A program made the position numbers and the translations under genes. Below, one piece after another: positions 18,113 to 27,110 of a stretch of DNA of 64,000 nt. Location of the stretch: NCBI RefSeq assembly GCF_000620465.1, contig NZ_JIBE01000003.1, positions 1-64,000 of the forward strand. The letters are read 5' to 3'. The stretch is from Ralstonia sp. UNC404CL21Col (GTDB lineage: Bacteria > Pseudomonadota > Gammaproteobacteria > Burkholderiales > Burkholderiaceae). Position 1 is the first letter of the stretch. Every line of letters starts with the position of its first letter. The notes beneath the pieces were generated by a model that did no database searches, was not told the DNA's origin, and worked only from the letters and a program-made list of their open reading frames with translations.

Positions 18113-18316
18113 TCAGATCGCTTCGATCTTCGTGGCAGCCGGGCCCTTCTGGCCAACGCCTGCAACGTAGCGAACCTTCTGGCCCTCTTGGAGGGACTTG
18201 AACCCGCTGCCCTGAACTTCAGAGAAGTGAGCGAAGAGATCGTTGCCGCCTGCGTCCGGGGTGATGAAGCCGAAGCCCTTGGAGTCGTTGAACCACTTTA
18301 CTGTGCCGGTTTCCAT
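18113..18316 (-). CDS. Cold-shock protein (CspA family)
   Basis: Nucleic-acid chaperone of 67 residues, a single OB-fold cold-shock domain. RNP1 is KGFGFI (residues 13-18), and the RNP2-like segment is [26 protein letters not shown] is the canonical start. The ATG at 18314-18316 is preceded by AGGA. A near-consensus promoter lies about 140 bp upstream, so the message has a long 5' leader, as is usual for CspA-type genes whose leader structure controls cold induction. Several paralogues are normal in this genus, so I give no letter. Confidence 0.97.
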   Translation of the reverse strand: METGTVKWFNDSKGFGFITPDAGGNDLFAHFSEVQGSGFKSLQEGQKVRYVAGVGQKGPAATKIEAI

Positions 18317-18457
18317 GTTGGATATCCTAAAAAGTTCTGCATGAGCCTGTGCTCACCAGGCACGACAATCAAGGAAGAAACATGGAGCAAAGGAAGTACC
18401 GCGTGGCGTGACGACCCAGAACATCGGAGTAACTGCTTGAAGATCCTGCGGGGATTG

Positions 18458-18486
18458 GTTCTACAGGTGTTCCGTGGATGTGTCAA
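18458..18486 (-). promoter_or_regulatory. Sigma-70 promoter of the cold-shock gene
   Basis: Read on the minus strand, TTGACA (18481-18486) is a perfect -35 box, followed by a 17-bp spacer and TAGAAC (18458-18463) as -10. Transcription would start near 18451, giving a leader of about 135 nt before the csp start codon. The rest of 18317-18530 contains no gene. Confidence 0.75.
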
Positions 18487-18541
18487 CAAATATTACATAG
18501 CGCGCGCCCGTCGGCCCTCCCGGCGCAGACGCTGAACAGAA

Positions 18542-18566
18542 AAAAGCCCGCGTCATGCGGGCTTCT
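18542..18566 (-). terminator. Terminator of guaA
   Basis: The stem AAGCCCGC/GCGGGCTT (18544-18551 and 18557-18564) encloses a 5-base loop, followed on the minus strand by a run of T. It lies 21 bp past the guaA stop. Confidence 0.85.
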
Positions 18567-18586
18567 TTCCACTTGGGGAGAAAACC

Positions 18587-20206
18587 TCACTCCCACTCAA
18601 TCGTCGCAGGCGGCTTGCCCGACACGTCGTACACGACGCGGCTCAAACCACGCACCTCGTTGATGATGCGGTTCGACACGCGGCCCAGCAGCGTGTACGG
18701 CAGATGCGCCCAATGTGCGGTCATGAAGTCGGTGGTCTGCACGGCACGCAACGCCGTCACGTAGTCGTATGTGCGGCCATCGCCCATCACGCCGACGGAC
18801 TTGATCGGCAGGAACACCGCAAACGCCTGGCTGGTCAGGTCGTACCAGCTCTTGCCCACATCGCCTTCGCCGCAGAGGCCGGCGGCAGCGTCCTGCGCCG
18901 TGGCCTTGGTACCGCGCAACTCTTCGATGAAGATGGCGTCGGCACGGCGCAGCAGGTCTGCATATTCGCGCTTGACCTCGCCCAGAATACGCACGCCCAG
19001 GCCCGGCCCCGGGAACGGATGGCGATAGACCATTTCGTGCGGCAGGCCCAGCGCCACGCCCAGCTCGCGCACTTCATCCTTGAACAGGTCGCGCAGCGGT
19101 TCGAGCAACTTCAGGCCGAGCGTTTCCGGCAGGCCGCCCACGTTGTGGTGGCTCTTGATCGTCGTTGCCTTCTTGGTCTTGGTGCCGCCCGATTCCACCA
19201 CGTCCGGGTAGATCGTGCCCTGCGCCAGCCACTTGGCGTTGCTGAGTTTCTTGGCTTCGGCCTGGAACACCTCAACGAACTCGCGGCCGATGATCTTGCG
19301 CTTGGCTTCCGGGTCCGTCACACCGGCCAGGTGGCCGAGGAACTGCTCAGACGCGTCCACGTGCACGACCTTGGCGTGCAGGCGCCCGGCGAACATGTCC
19401 ATCACCATCTTCCCTTCATCCAGGCGCAGCAGGCCGTGGTCGACGAACACGCAGGTCAGCTGGTCACCGATCGCGCGGTGAATGAGCGCCGCCGCCACCG
19501 ACGAATCGACGCCGCCCGACAGGCCGAGGATCACCTCTTCGTCGCCGACCTGCTCGCGGATGCGCTTGACGGCTTCCTCGATGTGGTCGCGCATGATCCA
19601 GTCCGGCTTGGCACCGGCGATCTCCAGCACGAAGCGCTCGAGCATCGCGCGGCCCTGCACGGTGTGCGTGACTTCCGGGTGGAACTGCACGGCGTAGTAG
19701 CCACGCGCCTCGTCGGCCATGCCGGCGATGGGGCAGCTCGGCGTCGAGGCCAGAAGCTTGAAGCCCGGGGGCAGCTCGGCGACCTTGTCGCCGTGGCTCA
19801 TCCACACCTTGAGCATGCCGTGGCCTTCCGGCGTGGCGAAGTCCTGGATGTCCTTGAGCAGGCGGGTGTGGCCATGCGCGCGCACTTCGGCGTAACCGAA
19901 TTCGCGGTGGTCGCTCCACTCCACCTTGCCGCCCAGCTGCACGGCCATGGTCTGCATGCCGTAGCAGATGCCGAGCACGGGCACGCCCAAGTCCCACACG
20001 GCCTGCGGGGCGCGCAGCTGGTGGTCTTCGTACGTGCTGGCGTGACTGCCGGACAGGATGATTGCCTTGGGCGCGAACTCGCGCACGAAGGCGTCGGACA
20101 CGTCGTTCGGGTGGATCTCGCAATAGACGTGTGCTTCACGCACGCGCCGCGCAATCAGTTGCGTGACCTGCGAGCCGAAATCAAGGATGAGGACTTTGTC
20201 GTGCAT
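18587..20206 (-). CDS. guaA: GMP synthase (glutamine-hydrolysing)
   Basis: Final step of GMP synthesis: XMP, glutamine and ATP to GMP. The 539-residue protein has a class I glutamine amidotransferase domain (nucleophile in LGICYGMQ; histidine and glutamate in FHPEVTHT), the ATP pyrophosphatase P-loop GLSGGVDSS, and the C-terminal dimerisation domain ending PPATIEWE. I chose the ATG at 20204-20206 ([13 protein letters not shown]), the universal GuaA start; the upstream frame belongs to the overlapping membrane-protein gene. It lies in an apparent guaB-membrane protein-guaA unit. Confidence 0.98.
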   Translation of the reverse strand: MHDKVLILDFGSQVTQLIARRVREAHVYCEIHPNDVSDAFVREFAPKAIILSGSHASTYEDHQLRAPQAVWDLGVPVLGICYGMQTMAVQLGGKVEWSDHREFGYAEVRAHGHTRLLKDIQDFATPEGHGMLKVWMSHGDKVAELPPGFKLLASTPSCPIAGMADEARGYYAVQFHPEVTHTVQGRAMLERFVLEIAGAKPDWIMRDHIEEAVKRIREQVGDEEVILGLSGGVDSSVAAALIHRAIGDQLTCVFVDHGLLRLDEGKMVMDMFAGRLHAKVVHVDASEQFLGHLAGVTDPEAKRKIIGREFVEVFQAEAKKLSNAKWLAQGTIYPDVVESGGTKTKKATTIKSHHNVGGLPETLGLKLLEPLRDLFKDEVRELGVALGLPHEMVYRHPFPGPGLGVRILGEVKREYADLLRRADAIFIEELRGTKATAQDAAAGLCGEGDVGKSWYDLTSQAFAVFLPIKSVGVMGDGRTYDYVTALRAVQTTDFMTAHWAHLPYTLLGRVSNRIINEVRGLSRVVYDVSGKPPATIEWE

Positions 20207-20762
20207 GTTGTGGAGGAATGGAATCGGCAATCGTGTCGACTTCAGTGCCGGGGCCGTAGCCCGGAGGCGGCATGTAGCCAGGTTCTTTGCGTTGCGCCTT
20301 TTCCGCGCGTTCGCGTTCGCGCGCGGCCGCGGCATCTTCGCGGGCCTTCTGCGCGCGCACACGCTCATGGGTGCGCACGCGGCGCGAGGCGGGAATCTGC
20401 ACAGCGGAAAACGCCGCCAGCACCGCCGCAAACGTCGGCAGCCAGATGCGGCCTGCGCCGTCCACCGGCAGATGGAAGAAGAGCAGCCAGGCGATCACCA
20501 GCACGGCGACGGCCAGGTTCACATGACCGACCACCTGCGCCACGGCGGTCGTCAGTTGACCATTGACCGTGGCGTGCCACAGCAGCCAGGCCACGCCAAT
20601 CAGCGTGACGCCGAGCAGCTGACCGTACATCGCAGGCTCCGGCTGCGGCAATTGCAGCGCGCCGAAGATGGACGTCATCGGCGAAGCCAGCAGGACGAGA
20701 CCGACGCACAGTGCGACAGCCGCATCCAGAAACAGAACGAGTCGCAAAAGCGCTTTCATCAT
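20181..20762 (-). CDS. Hypothetical four-helix membrane protein
   Basis: Protein of 193 residues with four hydrophobic segments (about residues 5-27, 44-63, 73-97 and 108-124), then a charged, probably helical tail rich in Arg, Glu and Ala ([24 protein letters not shown]) and a Pro-rich end. I recognise no named family. It overlaps the guaA start by 26 bp and follows guaB by 120 bp on the same strand, so it is probably co-expressed with purine synthesis genes. The start is MMK at 20760-20762, with the next codon also ATG. Confidence 0.72.
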   Translation of the reverse strand: MMKALLRLVLFLDAAVALCVGLVLLASPMTSIFGALQLPQPEPAMYGQLLGVTLIGVAWLLWHATVNGQLTTAVAQVVGHVNLAVAVLVIAWLLFFHLPVDGAGRIWLPTFAAVLAAFSAVQIPASRRVRTHERVRAQKAREDAAAARERERAEKAQRKEPGYMPPPGYGPGTEVDTIADSIPPQHARQSPHP

Positions 20763-20882
20763 CGTCTCCAGTTGCGGGCGGCCGCCCGTGCTTCGGCCGC
20801 CGGTTGATTCAGCCGGAGCGCCCGCGCACCCCGGCGGCAGTACTGCTTGCCTTCTATCTTGTTTGCGAAGATCGACAAGCGA

Positions 20883-22346
20883 TCAGTCGCGGTGATAGTT
20901 CGGCGCTTCCTTCGTGATCTGCACGTCGTGCACGTGCGATTCGTTCATGCCGGCAGCGGTGATCTCGACAAACTGCGCCTTCTCGTGCCATTCGGCAATC
21001 GATGCGCAACCGCAGTAGCCCATCGACGAACGCACGCCGCCCGTGAGTTGATGCACGATCGGCAATGCGGAGCCCTTGTAAGGCACGCGGCCCTCGATAC
21101 CTTCGGGCACCAGCTTGTCGACGTTGGCGGTGTTGTCTTCCTGGAAGTAACGGTCGGCAGCGCCGTCCTTCATCGCGCCCACCGAGCCCATGCCGCGGTA
21201 GCTCTTGTACGAGCGACCCTGGAACAGGAACACCTCACCCGGCGATTCGTCCGTACCGGCAAACATGCCGCCCATCATCACGGTGTGTGCGCCGGCAGCC
21301 AGGGCCTTGGCGACGTCGCCCGAGTAGCGGATACCGCCGTCGGCGATCAGGGGAACGCCGGTGCCCTTCAGTGCCTCGGCCACATTCGACACGGCAAAGA
21401 TCTGCGGCACGCCCACGCCAGCGACGATCCGCGTCGTGCAGATCGAGCCGGGGCCGATACCGACCTTGACGCCATCTGCGCCGTGGTCGACCAGCGCCTT
21501 GGCAGCGTCGCCGGTGGCGATGTTGCCGCCGATCACCTGCACTTGCGGGTAGTTGTCCTTGATCCAGCGCACGCGGTTCAGCACGCCCTGGCTGTGGCCG
21601 TGCGCGGTGTCGACGACGATCACGTCCACGCCGGCCTTGACCAGCAAGTCGATACGCAGATCGTTATCCGGGCCCACGCCCACCGCCGCGCCCACGCGCA
21701 GCGAACCACGTTCGTCCTTCGACGCCAGCGGATATTCGGTGGCCTTCTGGATGTCCTTGACGGTGATCAGGCCGCGCAGCTCGAAAGCCTCGCCCACCAC
21801 CAGCACACGCTCCAGGCGGTGCTTGTTCATCAGGCGCTTGGCCTCTTCCAGCGAGGCGCCTTCCTTGACGGTGACGAGCTTCTCGCTCGGCGTCATCTTG
21901 GCGCGCACGGGGGCGTCCAGCTCTTCTTCAAAGCGCAGGTCGCGGTTGGTGATGATGCCCACCACCTTCTTGCCTTCCAGCACCGGGAAGCCCGAGATGC
22001 CGTGCTGGGCCGACAGCGCCATCACGTCGCGGATCTTCATGTCCGGACCGATGGTGATCGGGTCGCGCAGCACGCCCGATTCAAAGCGCTTGACCTTGGC
22101 GACTTCGCGCGCCTGTTCTTCCGGCTTCAGGTTTTTGTGGACGATACCGATGCCACCTTGCTGCGCCATGGCGATGGCGAGCCGCGCTTCCGTGACCGTA
22201 TCCATGGCAGCGGAGACGAGCGGAATGGCGAGTTCGATCGAACGGGTGAGCTTGGTGCGAAGGGACGTATCGCGGGGCAGGACGGCCGAGTAGGCCGGGA
22301 CGAGCAGCACATCATCGAACGTGAGTGCTTTCTGGACAAGACGCAT
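20883..22346 (-). CDS. guaB: IMP dehydrogenase
   Basis: NAD-dependent oxidation of IMP to XMP, the committed step to GMP. The 487-residue protein begins [20 protein letters not shown], has two CBS domains inserted at about 95-205, the catalytic loop [19 protein letters not shown], and the flap segment [10 protein letters not shown], in standard order. The start at 22344-22346 is the family start and follows AGAGGAA; a start seven codons earlier (22367) is possible but less likely. A TATAAT -10 element lies 28-33 bp upstream. Confidence 0.98.
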   Translation of the reverse strand: MRLVQKALTFDDVLLVPAYSAVLPRDTSLRTKLTRSIELAIPLVSAAMDTVTEARLAIAMAQQGGIGIVHKNLKPEEQAREVAKVKRFESGVLRDPITIGPDMKIRDVMALSAQHGISGFPVLEGKKVVGIITNRDLRFEEELDAPVRAKMTPSEKLVTVKEGASLEEAKRLMNKHRLERVLVVGEAFELRGLITVKDIQKATEYPLASKDERGSLRVGAAVGVGPDNDLRIDLLVKAGVDVIVVDTAHGHSQGVLNRVRWIKDNYPQVQVIGGNIATGDAAKALVDHGADGVKVGIGPGSICTTRIVAGVGVPQIFAVSNVAEALKGTGVPLIADGGIRYSGDVAKALAAGAHTVMMGGMFAGTDESPGEVFLFQGRSYKSYRGMGSVGAMKDGAADRYFQEDNTANVDKLVPEGIEGRVPYKGSALPIVHQLTGGVRSSMGYCGCASIAEWHEKAQFVEITAAGMNESHVHDVQITKEAPNYHRD

Positions 22347-22373
22347 AGCAATTTCCTCTAGGCGCAAAATCGG

Positions 22374-22379
22374 ATTATA
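22374..22379 (-). promoter_or_regulatory. Probable -10 element of guaB
   Basis: The minus strand reads TATAAT, 27 bp from the guaB start codon. No good -35 box is visible at 16-18 bp, so the promoter may be activator-dependent or have a weak -35. Confidence 0.5.
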
Positions 22380-22500
22380 CGGGAATTCGCCCCACGGTTG
22401 TAGAGACCCGTGCTATGCTCGATAAATTTTTCTTCGCGCACGCACCTCCAGCGCCCTGCGCCGCCAGCGGCCGCGCCGAATCAGCCTCGCGAGTGTTCGA

Positions 22501-23445
22501 ATGGGAATTGGCGTATTGTGCGCCCTGCTGGCCGGGGCGATGTGGGGCATGGTCTTTATCGCGCCCCGCGCGCTGCCCGCCTTTTCACCGTGGGAACTGA
22601 CCCTCGGCCGCTACCTCGCCTACGGCGTCATCGCCGCCATTGCGGCCGGCCCGATCCTCCCCCGCATTGCCCGCAAGATAACGCGCGCCGATTGCCTGGC
22701 GCTCGTCAGACAATCCTGCAGCGGCAATCTTGTCTATTACGTACTGCTGGCCTTCGCCGTGCAACTGGCCGGGGTCGCGCCCACCTCGCTGATCATCGGC
22801 ATCTTGCCCATCACCGTCACGGTCCTGGGGCGGCGGGACCACGGCGCTGTGCAGCTTTCCCGGCTGATCTGGCCGCTGCTCGTGGTGGCTGCGGGCATTG
22901 TCTGCATCAATGTCGACCTGTTTGGCCATCAGGCCACCGCTGCGGCGACCAATGTCCGGCCGATCTGGCAGCGCGTTGCGGGCATCGTCTGCGCGGCCGG
23001 CGCGCTGTGCAGCTGGACGTGGTACGCCGTGGACAACGCCCGCTACCTGCAGCGCAATCCGCATTTTTCCAGCAACGAATGGTCTGCTCTATATGGCATT
23101 TCGAGCGGCATTCTGTCGGCAGCATTGATCACGGTCGCCTTGCTCACGGTTGGCACAGCATGGATGGGCGCCGGCGGGCGTATCTGGGGCACGTTCTGGG
23201 CGGTCAATGCGGCCGTGGCGCTCGGCGCGTCGCTGATCGGCAACAACCTGTGGAACATCGCCTCGCGGCGGCTGCCGCTCACGCTGTCGGGCCAGATGAT
23301 CGTGTTCGAGACGCTGTTTGCGCTGGCATATGGCTTTGTGTACGACAGCCGCTGGCCACGCCCGCTTGAGATCGCCGCAATCGCCTTGCTGATCCTGGGC
23401 GTCGGCTGGTCGGTGCGCTTGCACGCCAACGACAAGTCTGCATAA
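22501..23445 (+). CDS. DMT-superfamily (EamA) transporter
   Basis: Inner-membrane transporter of 314 residues with about ten predicted helices in two EamA repeats. MGIGVLCALLAGAMWGMVFIAPRALP is a typical EamA opening, and AFAVQLAGVAPTSLIIGILPI and GSLIGNN-type regions follow. It may export a metabolite or amino acid; substrate cannot be predicted. The gene is divergent from guaB with 154 bp between. The start is the ATG at 22501; an overlapping frame from 22410 is a shadow. Confidence 0.85.
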   Translation: MGIGVLCALLAGAMWGMVFIAPRALPAFSPWELTLGRYLAYGVIAAIAAGPILPRIARKITRADCLALVRQSCSGNLVYYVLLAFAVQLAGVAPTSLIIGILPITVTVLGRRDHGAVQLSRLIWPLLVVAAGIVCINVDLFGHQATAAATNVRPIWQRVAGIVCAAGALCSWTWYAVDNARYLQRNPHFSSNEWSALYGISSGILSAALITVALLTVGTAWMGAGGRIWGTFWAVNAAVALGASLIGNNLWNIASRRLPLTLSGQMIVFETLFALAYGFVYDSRWPRPLEIAAIALLILGVGWSVRLHANDKSA

Positions 23446-23599
23446 ACTGGGCGCCTTGCCGGGGGGCGAGTCGACAGGCCGAGCCAGGCCGTCGGCGTAG
23501 ATTGGCGAGTGGCGATCACGCCACCGAGCTCCCGTGCGCGTCGAGGGGCCGTCGTCGGGTCGGCCAGCGCGCCGTCGGCAGTCCACGAACGAGAACTCC

Positions 23600-24139
23600 A
23601 TGAAACGACTGCACGTCCTGTTGCCTGCCACTGCTGCCCTGATCGCCCTTGCCTGCCCGGTTGCCCAGGCGCAATGGGCCTGGCAATGGCGCGACGACAA
23701 GGGCCACATGGTCTACAGCGACGCCGCACCGCCGCCGTCGGTGCCGCCCAGCCGCATCATCCGCAACCCGAACAGCCGCACGGCGACGGCCTATGAAGCG
23801 CTGTCCGCACCGGCCTCGGGGGTCAAGGCGGCAGACCCGAACGCAGCCGCAAAACCCGGCCAGCCGGCCTCCGGCGTCGCCGCGTCCAACCCGGACGAAG
23901 AACTACGCAAACGCATGGCCGACCGCGCCAAGAAGGAACAGGACGACGCCAAGCAGGCGGAGCAGGCCCAGCGCAAACAGGCAGAATGCCAGCGCCTTCG
24001 CGCCGACACCGCTTACCTGCAAGGCGGCCGCCGCTATGCCACGCCGCAGCCGGATGGGTCGCTTTCGTATATGGATGACAACCAGCGCGCCCAGGCCATC
24101 CAGCGCAACCAAGCCGTGCTGGACCAGAACTGCGGCTAA
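23600..24139 (+). CDS. DUF4124 domain secreted protein
   Basis: Protein of 179 residues with a Sec signal peptide (MKRLHVLLPATAALIALACPVAQAQ) and a DUF4124 domain: WAWQWRDDKGHMVYSDAAPPPSVPPSRI, a short beta module with conserved Trp, Asp-Gly/Lys and Tyr-Ser-Asp. The C-terminal half is charged and probably helical (ELRKRMADRAKKEQDDAKQA), ending with a conserved YATPQPDGSLSYMDD-like segment. It is exported to the periplasm. Function is unknown. The ATG at 23600 was chosen because it begins the signal peptide. Confidence 0.82.
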   Translation: MKRLHVLLPATAALIALACPVAQAQWAWQWRDDKGHMVYSDAAPPPSVPPSRIIRNPNSRTATAYEALSAPASGVKAADPNAAAKPGQPASGVAASNPDEELRKRMADRAKKEQDDAKQAEQAQRKQAECQRLRADTAYLQGGRRYATPQPDGSLSYMDDNQRAQAIQRNQAVLDQNCG

Positions 24140-24148
24140 GACTAAGAC

Positions 24149-24514
24149 TTACTCGAGGACGTCGTCTTTGGGCGGCGCCTCGTTGCGCAGCCACTTCAGC
24201 CCTTCGCGCGTGCCCGTGGCCCGCACCTTCTGCACACGCCGCCGGCGTGCGGTCTTCGGATCGGCGATCAGCGGGCCCAGGATTTCCACCCGATCACGCG
24301 CATGCAATGCGGCATCGGGCGTCTTGCGCTTGCCGTAAACGCCCAGCCGGCAGGTCTCGATCGTCAGATCCACGCCGCTGAGCAAGCCGGACGCGCGCAC
24401 GGCGTCGGCCACCGTCGCCTGCGCCGGCACTTGCACGCTGACGAGCCGCGGCGGCGTGACCGTCGCCAGGCAGACCATCACGTCAATCACGGACCCGGAT
24501 TCAGGACTCGCCAT
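24149..24514 (-). CDS. RnfH family protein (UPF0125)
   Basis: Small ubiquitin-fold protein of 121 residues. Core motifs are VQVPAQATVADAVRASGLL and GVYGKRKTPDAALHARDRVEILGPLIADPKTARRRR, which is diagnostic of RnfH. The start at 24512-24514 ([19 protein letters not shown]) overlaps the RatA-like gene stop by 14 bp. This RatA-RnfH pairing, often close to smpB, is widespread in proteobacteria, and the molecular role of RnfH remains unclear. Confidence 0.88.
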   Translation of the reverse strand: MASPESGSVIDVMVCLATVTPPRLVSVQVPAQATVADAVRASGLLSGVDLTIETCRLGVYGKRKTPDAALHARDRVEILGPLIADPKTARRRRVQKVRATGTREGLKWLRNEAPPKDDVLE

Positions 24515-24938
24515 ACACCGCCTCGGCGCGCTTGACGAATGAGTCGACAAAGGTATTCGCAATCATGCTGAACACCGGGCCGATCAGCTTTTCCAGAATC
24601 ACGCTGGAAAACTCGTAATGCAGGTGGAAGTTGATCTTGCAGGCATCCGCGCGCAGCGGCGTGAAGATCCAGAAACCGGTGAACGACTTGAAAGGCCCGT
24701 CTGCGAACGTCATATCGATGCGGGTGGGCCGCGTCTGCACGTTGCGCGTGCGAAAGAACTGATGGATGCCCTTGAAGGCGATATCGACACGCGCGTCGAG
24801 TGACGTTTCCGTCTGCTCGTAGATTTCCACGCCGCCGCACCACGGCAGAAAGTTCGGATAGTCCTTGACGTCGGTGACTAGGTCGAACATCTGTTCGGCC
24901 GAGTAGCCAATCAACACGGTTTTTTCAACGTCTGCCAT
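24501..24938 (-). CDS. RatA/COQ10-like START-domain protein
   Basis: Protein of 145 residues of the polyketide-cyclase/START superfamily. [31 protein letters not shown] is the signature of the RatA/COQ10 group, and the C-terminal helix [24 protein letters not shown] is also typical. Relatives are annotated either as ribosome-association toxin RatA or as ubiquinone-binding Coq10-like proteins, and sequence does not decide between them. It is divergent from smpB and overlaps the RnfH gene. Pairing with RnfH does not by itself demonstrate a toxin-antitoxin system. Confidence 0.88.
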   Translation of the reverse strand: MADVEKTVLIGYSAEQMFDLVTDVKDYPNFLPWCGGVEIYEQTETSLDARVDIAFKGIHQFFRTRNVQTRPTRIDMTFADGPFKSFTGFWIFTPLRADACKINFHLHYEFSSVILEKLIGPVFSMIANTFVDSFVKRAEAVYGES

Positions 24939-25063
24939 GCGTGATCCGAAAGCTTTGCGCGCCGCGCCCCGGTTGGGATTGCGGCGGATTTGTTAAACTC
25001 GCCATTTTATCGCAGCGCATGCGGGGATCATCACCCCAATGCGCGCACCGCATATTCCAACGT

Positions 25064-25510
25064 ATGACCATCGCCGACAACAAGAAGGCCTTCTTCGATT
25101 ACTTCATCGAGGAGCGCTACGAGGCAGGCATGGCTCTCGAGGGCTGGGAGGTGAAAGCCATCCGAGCCAACCGTGCGCAGATCAAGGAAGGCTACGTCGT
25201 CATTCGTAACGCCGAGCTGTTCCTGATCGGGGCCCATATCAGCCCGCTGCAATCGGCCTCCACGCATGTCAACCCAGACCCCGTGCGCACCCGCAAGCTG
25301 CTGCTGCACGCCGAAGAGATCAAGAAGCTCATCGGCAAGGTGGAGCAGCGCGGCTACACGCTCGTGCCGCTCAACCTGCACTACACGCGCGGCCGCGTGA
25401 AATGCGAAATCGGCCTCGCCAAGGGCAAGAAGCTCTTCGACAAGCGCGAAACCGAGAAGGACCGCGACTGGCAGCGCGAAAAAGCCCGCCTCATGCGCGA
25501 GAAGGCCTGA
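25064..25510 (+). CDS. smpB: SsrA-binding protein SmpB
   Basis: Trans-translation factor of 148 residues that binds tmRNA and rescues stalled ribosomes. It reads [45 protein letters not shown], then HTR-type TRKLLLH and the basic tail [27 protein letters not shown] that inserts into the decoding centre. The start at 25064 is the family start. No tmRNA gene was noticed within the window. Confidence 0.98.
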   Translation: MTIADNKKAFFDYFIEERYEAGMALEGWEVKAIRANRAQIKEGYVVIRNAELFLIGAHISPLQSASTHVNPDPVRTRKLLLHAEEIKKLIGKVEQRGYTLVPLNLHYTRGRVKCEIGLAKGKKLFDKRETEKDRDWQREKARLMREKA

Positions 25511-25531
25511 GCCCTCCCGCCTTGCCGAGCT

Positions 25532-26458
25532 TTACGCGCTCGGCCGCTGCTGCTTCACAATCGTCAACGCTGACGCAATCATCGTGCTCAGGTCGCCCAT
25601 GTTGCCCGGCACGATGAGCGTGTTGCCCTGCTTGGCCAGGTTGCCGAACGCGCTCACATACTCTTCCGCCACTTTCAGATTGACGGCATCGACACCACCC
25701 TCGGTGCGAATGGCCTGACCGATCTTCTGGATCGCCTGGGCGTTGGCTTCGGCCACCGCCAGAATCGCCGCCGCCTCGCCCTGCGCCTTGTTGATGGCGG
25801 CCTGCTTCTCCCCTTCGGATTTCTGGATGGCGGCCTCGCGTGCACCGGACGCGAGGTTGATCTGCTCCTGGCGCTTGCCTTCGGATGCGGCGATCAGCGC
25901 ACGCTTTTCGCGCTCGGCCGTAATCTGCGCCTGCATGGCGTGCAGGATTTCCTTCGGCGGGGTCAGATCCTTGATTTCGTAGCGCAGCACCTTCACGCCC
26001 CAGTTCGATGCCGCCTCATCCAGCGCATTGACGACGCTGTGGTTGATGAAGTCGCGCTCCTCAAACGTCTTGTCCAGTTCCAACTTGCCGACCACCGAGC
26101 GCAGCGTCGTCTGCGCGAGCTGCGTGATGGCGATCACGAAATTGCTGGAGCCATACGACGCCCGCATCGGGTCGGTCACCTGGAAATACAGGATGCCGTC
26201 CACCTGCAGCTGCGTGTTGTCCTTGGTGATACAGATCTGGCTCGGCACGTCGAGCGGGATTTCCTTGAGCACGTGCTTGTAGGCCACGCGATCGACAAAG
26301 GGCAGCACGATGTTGAGCCCCGGCGAGAGCGTTGCATGATATTTGCCCAGCCGCTCGAGAATCCAGGCGTGCTGTTGCGGCACGATCTTGACGCCTTGTG
26401 CAATGAGCACGATGGCAGCAAACAGGACGATGATCGCGAGAGTCCCCAGCTCGAACAT
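25532..26458 (-). CDS. SPFH/Band 7 (stomatin-like, QmcA-type) membrane protein
   Basis: Membrane scaffold protein of 308 residues: an N-terminal anchor (MFELGTLAIIVLFAAIVLIAQGV), then KIVPQQHAWILERLGKYHATLSPGLNIVLPFVDRV, the SPFH signature, and a coiled-coil region (TAEREKRALIAASEGKRQEQINLASGAREAAIQKSEGEKQAA). The start was set at the ATG 26456-26458, with GGAGG just upstream. It is 49 bp downstream of the NfeD gene, its usual partner in membrane quality control or lipid-domain organisation. Confidence 0.93.
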   Translation of the reverse strand: MFELGTLAIIVLFAAIVLIAQGVKIVPQQHAWILERLGKYHATLSPGLNIVLPFVDRVAYKHVLKEIPLDVPSQICITKDNTQLQVDGILYFQVTDPMRASYGSSNFVIAITQLAQTTLRSVVGKLELDKTFEERDFINHSVVNALDEAASNWGVKVLRYEIKDLTPPKEILHAMQAQITAEREKRALIAASEGKRQEQINLASGAREAAIQKSEGEKQAAINKAQGEAAAILAVAEANAQAIQKIGQAIRTEGGVDAVNLKVAEEYVSAFGNLAKQGNTLIVPGNMGDLSTMIASALTIVKQQRPSA

Positions 26459-26507
26459 AGAACCTCCGTGGTTGAGCTTATTGGTTGTTTTGAGTGCGAT
26501 TTGCGCG

Positions 26508-26933
26508 TTATTTGGGCGCGACGACCAGCACGTTGCCGCGCACTTCGACGATGCGGAATTCACCGACGGTAGCCGCCGCATTCGGCGCCAACTCGACATC
26601 CCACGCTGCGCCGCGATATTGCACACGCGCGCGCCGTTCGGGCGACCAGGCATCGACGCGCAACGTCTCGCCGATATCCAGATTGACGTTGCGATTGCGG
26701 GCGGCGTTCTCGCGCGTCACACGCCCGTAGCGCGTACGCCGCAGCCCAACGATGCCGAACACCGCCACGATGGCGGCCACGATGGCCTGCGCAGGAAATG
26801 CAAGGCCAATCAGCGCGGCAAGACCGCCTGCAATCAGCCCGATCGCGACCATCAGCAGATAGAAGGTCCCCGTCATCAGCTCGCCGATGACGAGCAGCAC
26901 GGCCAGCGAAAACCAGACGGTCTGAGCCGACAT
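26508..26933 (-). CDS. NfeD family membrane protein
   Basis: Protein of 141 residues with two or three N-terminal hydrophobic segments (LLVIGELMTGTFYLLMVAIGLIAGGLAALIG and AQAIVAAIVAVFGIVGL) and a C-terminal OB-fold domain (NLDIGETLRVDAWSPERRARVQYRGAAWDVEL). This is the short NfeD form lacking a protease domain. It works with the downstream stomatin-like protein in most bacteria. The start is the ATG at 26931-26933. Confidence 0.9.
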   Translation of the reverse strand: MSAQTVWFSLAVLLVIGELMTGTFYLLMVAIGLIAGGLAALIGLAFPAQAIVAAIVAVFGIVGLRRTRYGRVTRENAARNRNVNLDIGETLRVDAWSPERRARVQYRGAAWDVELAPNAAATVGEFRIVEVRGNVLVVAPK

Positions 26934-26954
26934 ACTCCCTCTCCCTGAATCCCA

Positions 26955-26992
26955 GAAAAAAACCCCCGCGACGCTGTTCGTCTGCGGGGGCA
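26955..26992 (-). terminator. Terminator of ppsA
   Basis: CCCCCGC (26963-26969) pairs with GCGGGGG (26984-26990), extended by GACG/CGTC inside. On the minus strand it is followed by seven T residues. It lies about 120 bp past the ppsA stop. Confidence 0.85.
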
Positions 26993-27110
26993 TGTCGCTC
27001 GGCCCCCGCCAGCGCTGGACGCCGCCGGGCACTTCGCGTTCTTGTTGGCGCGCACCCGTCAGGATACGCGCCTTGTCTTACGACATTCGTTGCAACGCTC
27101 TAGTTCAAGC

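Noticed and set aside
24149-24938. RatA/RnfH as a toxin-antitoxin system
   Set aside because: Both families are conserved housekeeping genes; pairing is common and does not show toxin activity.
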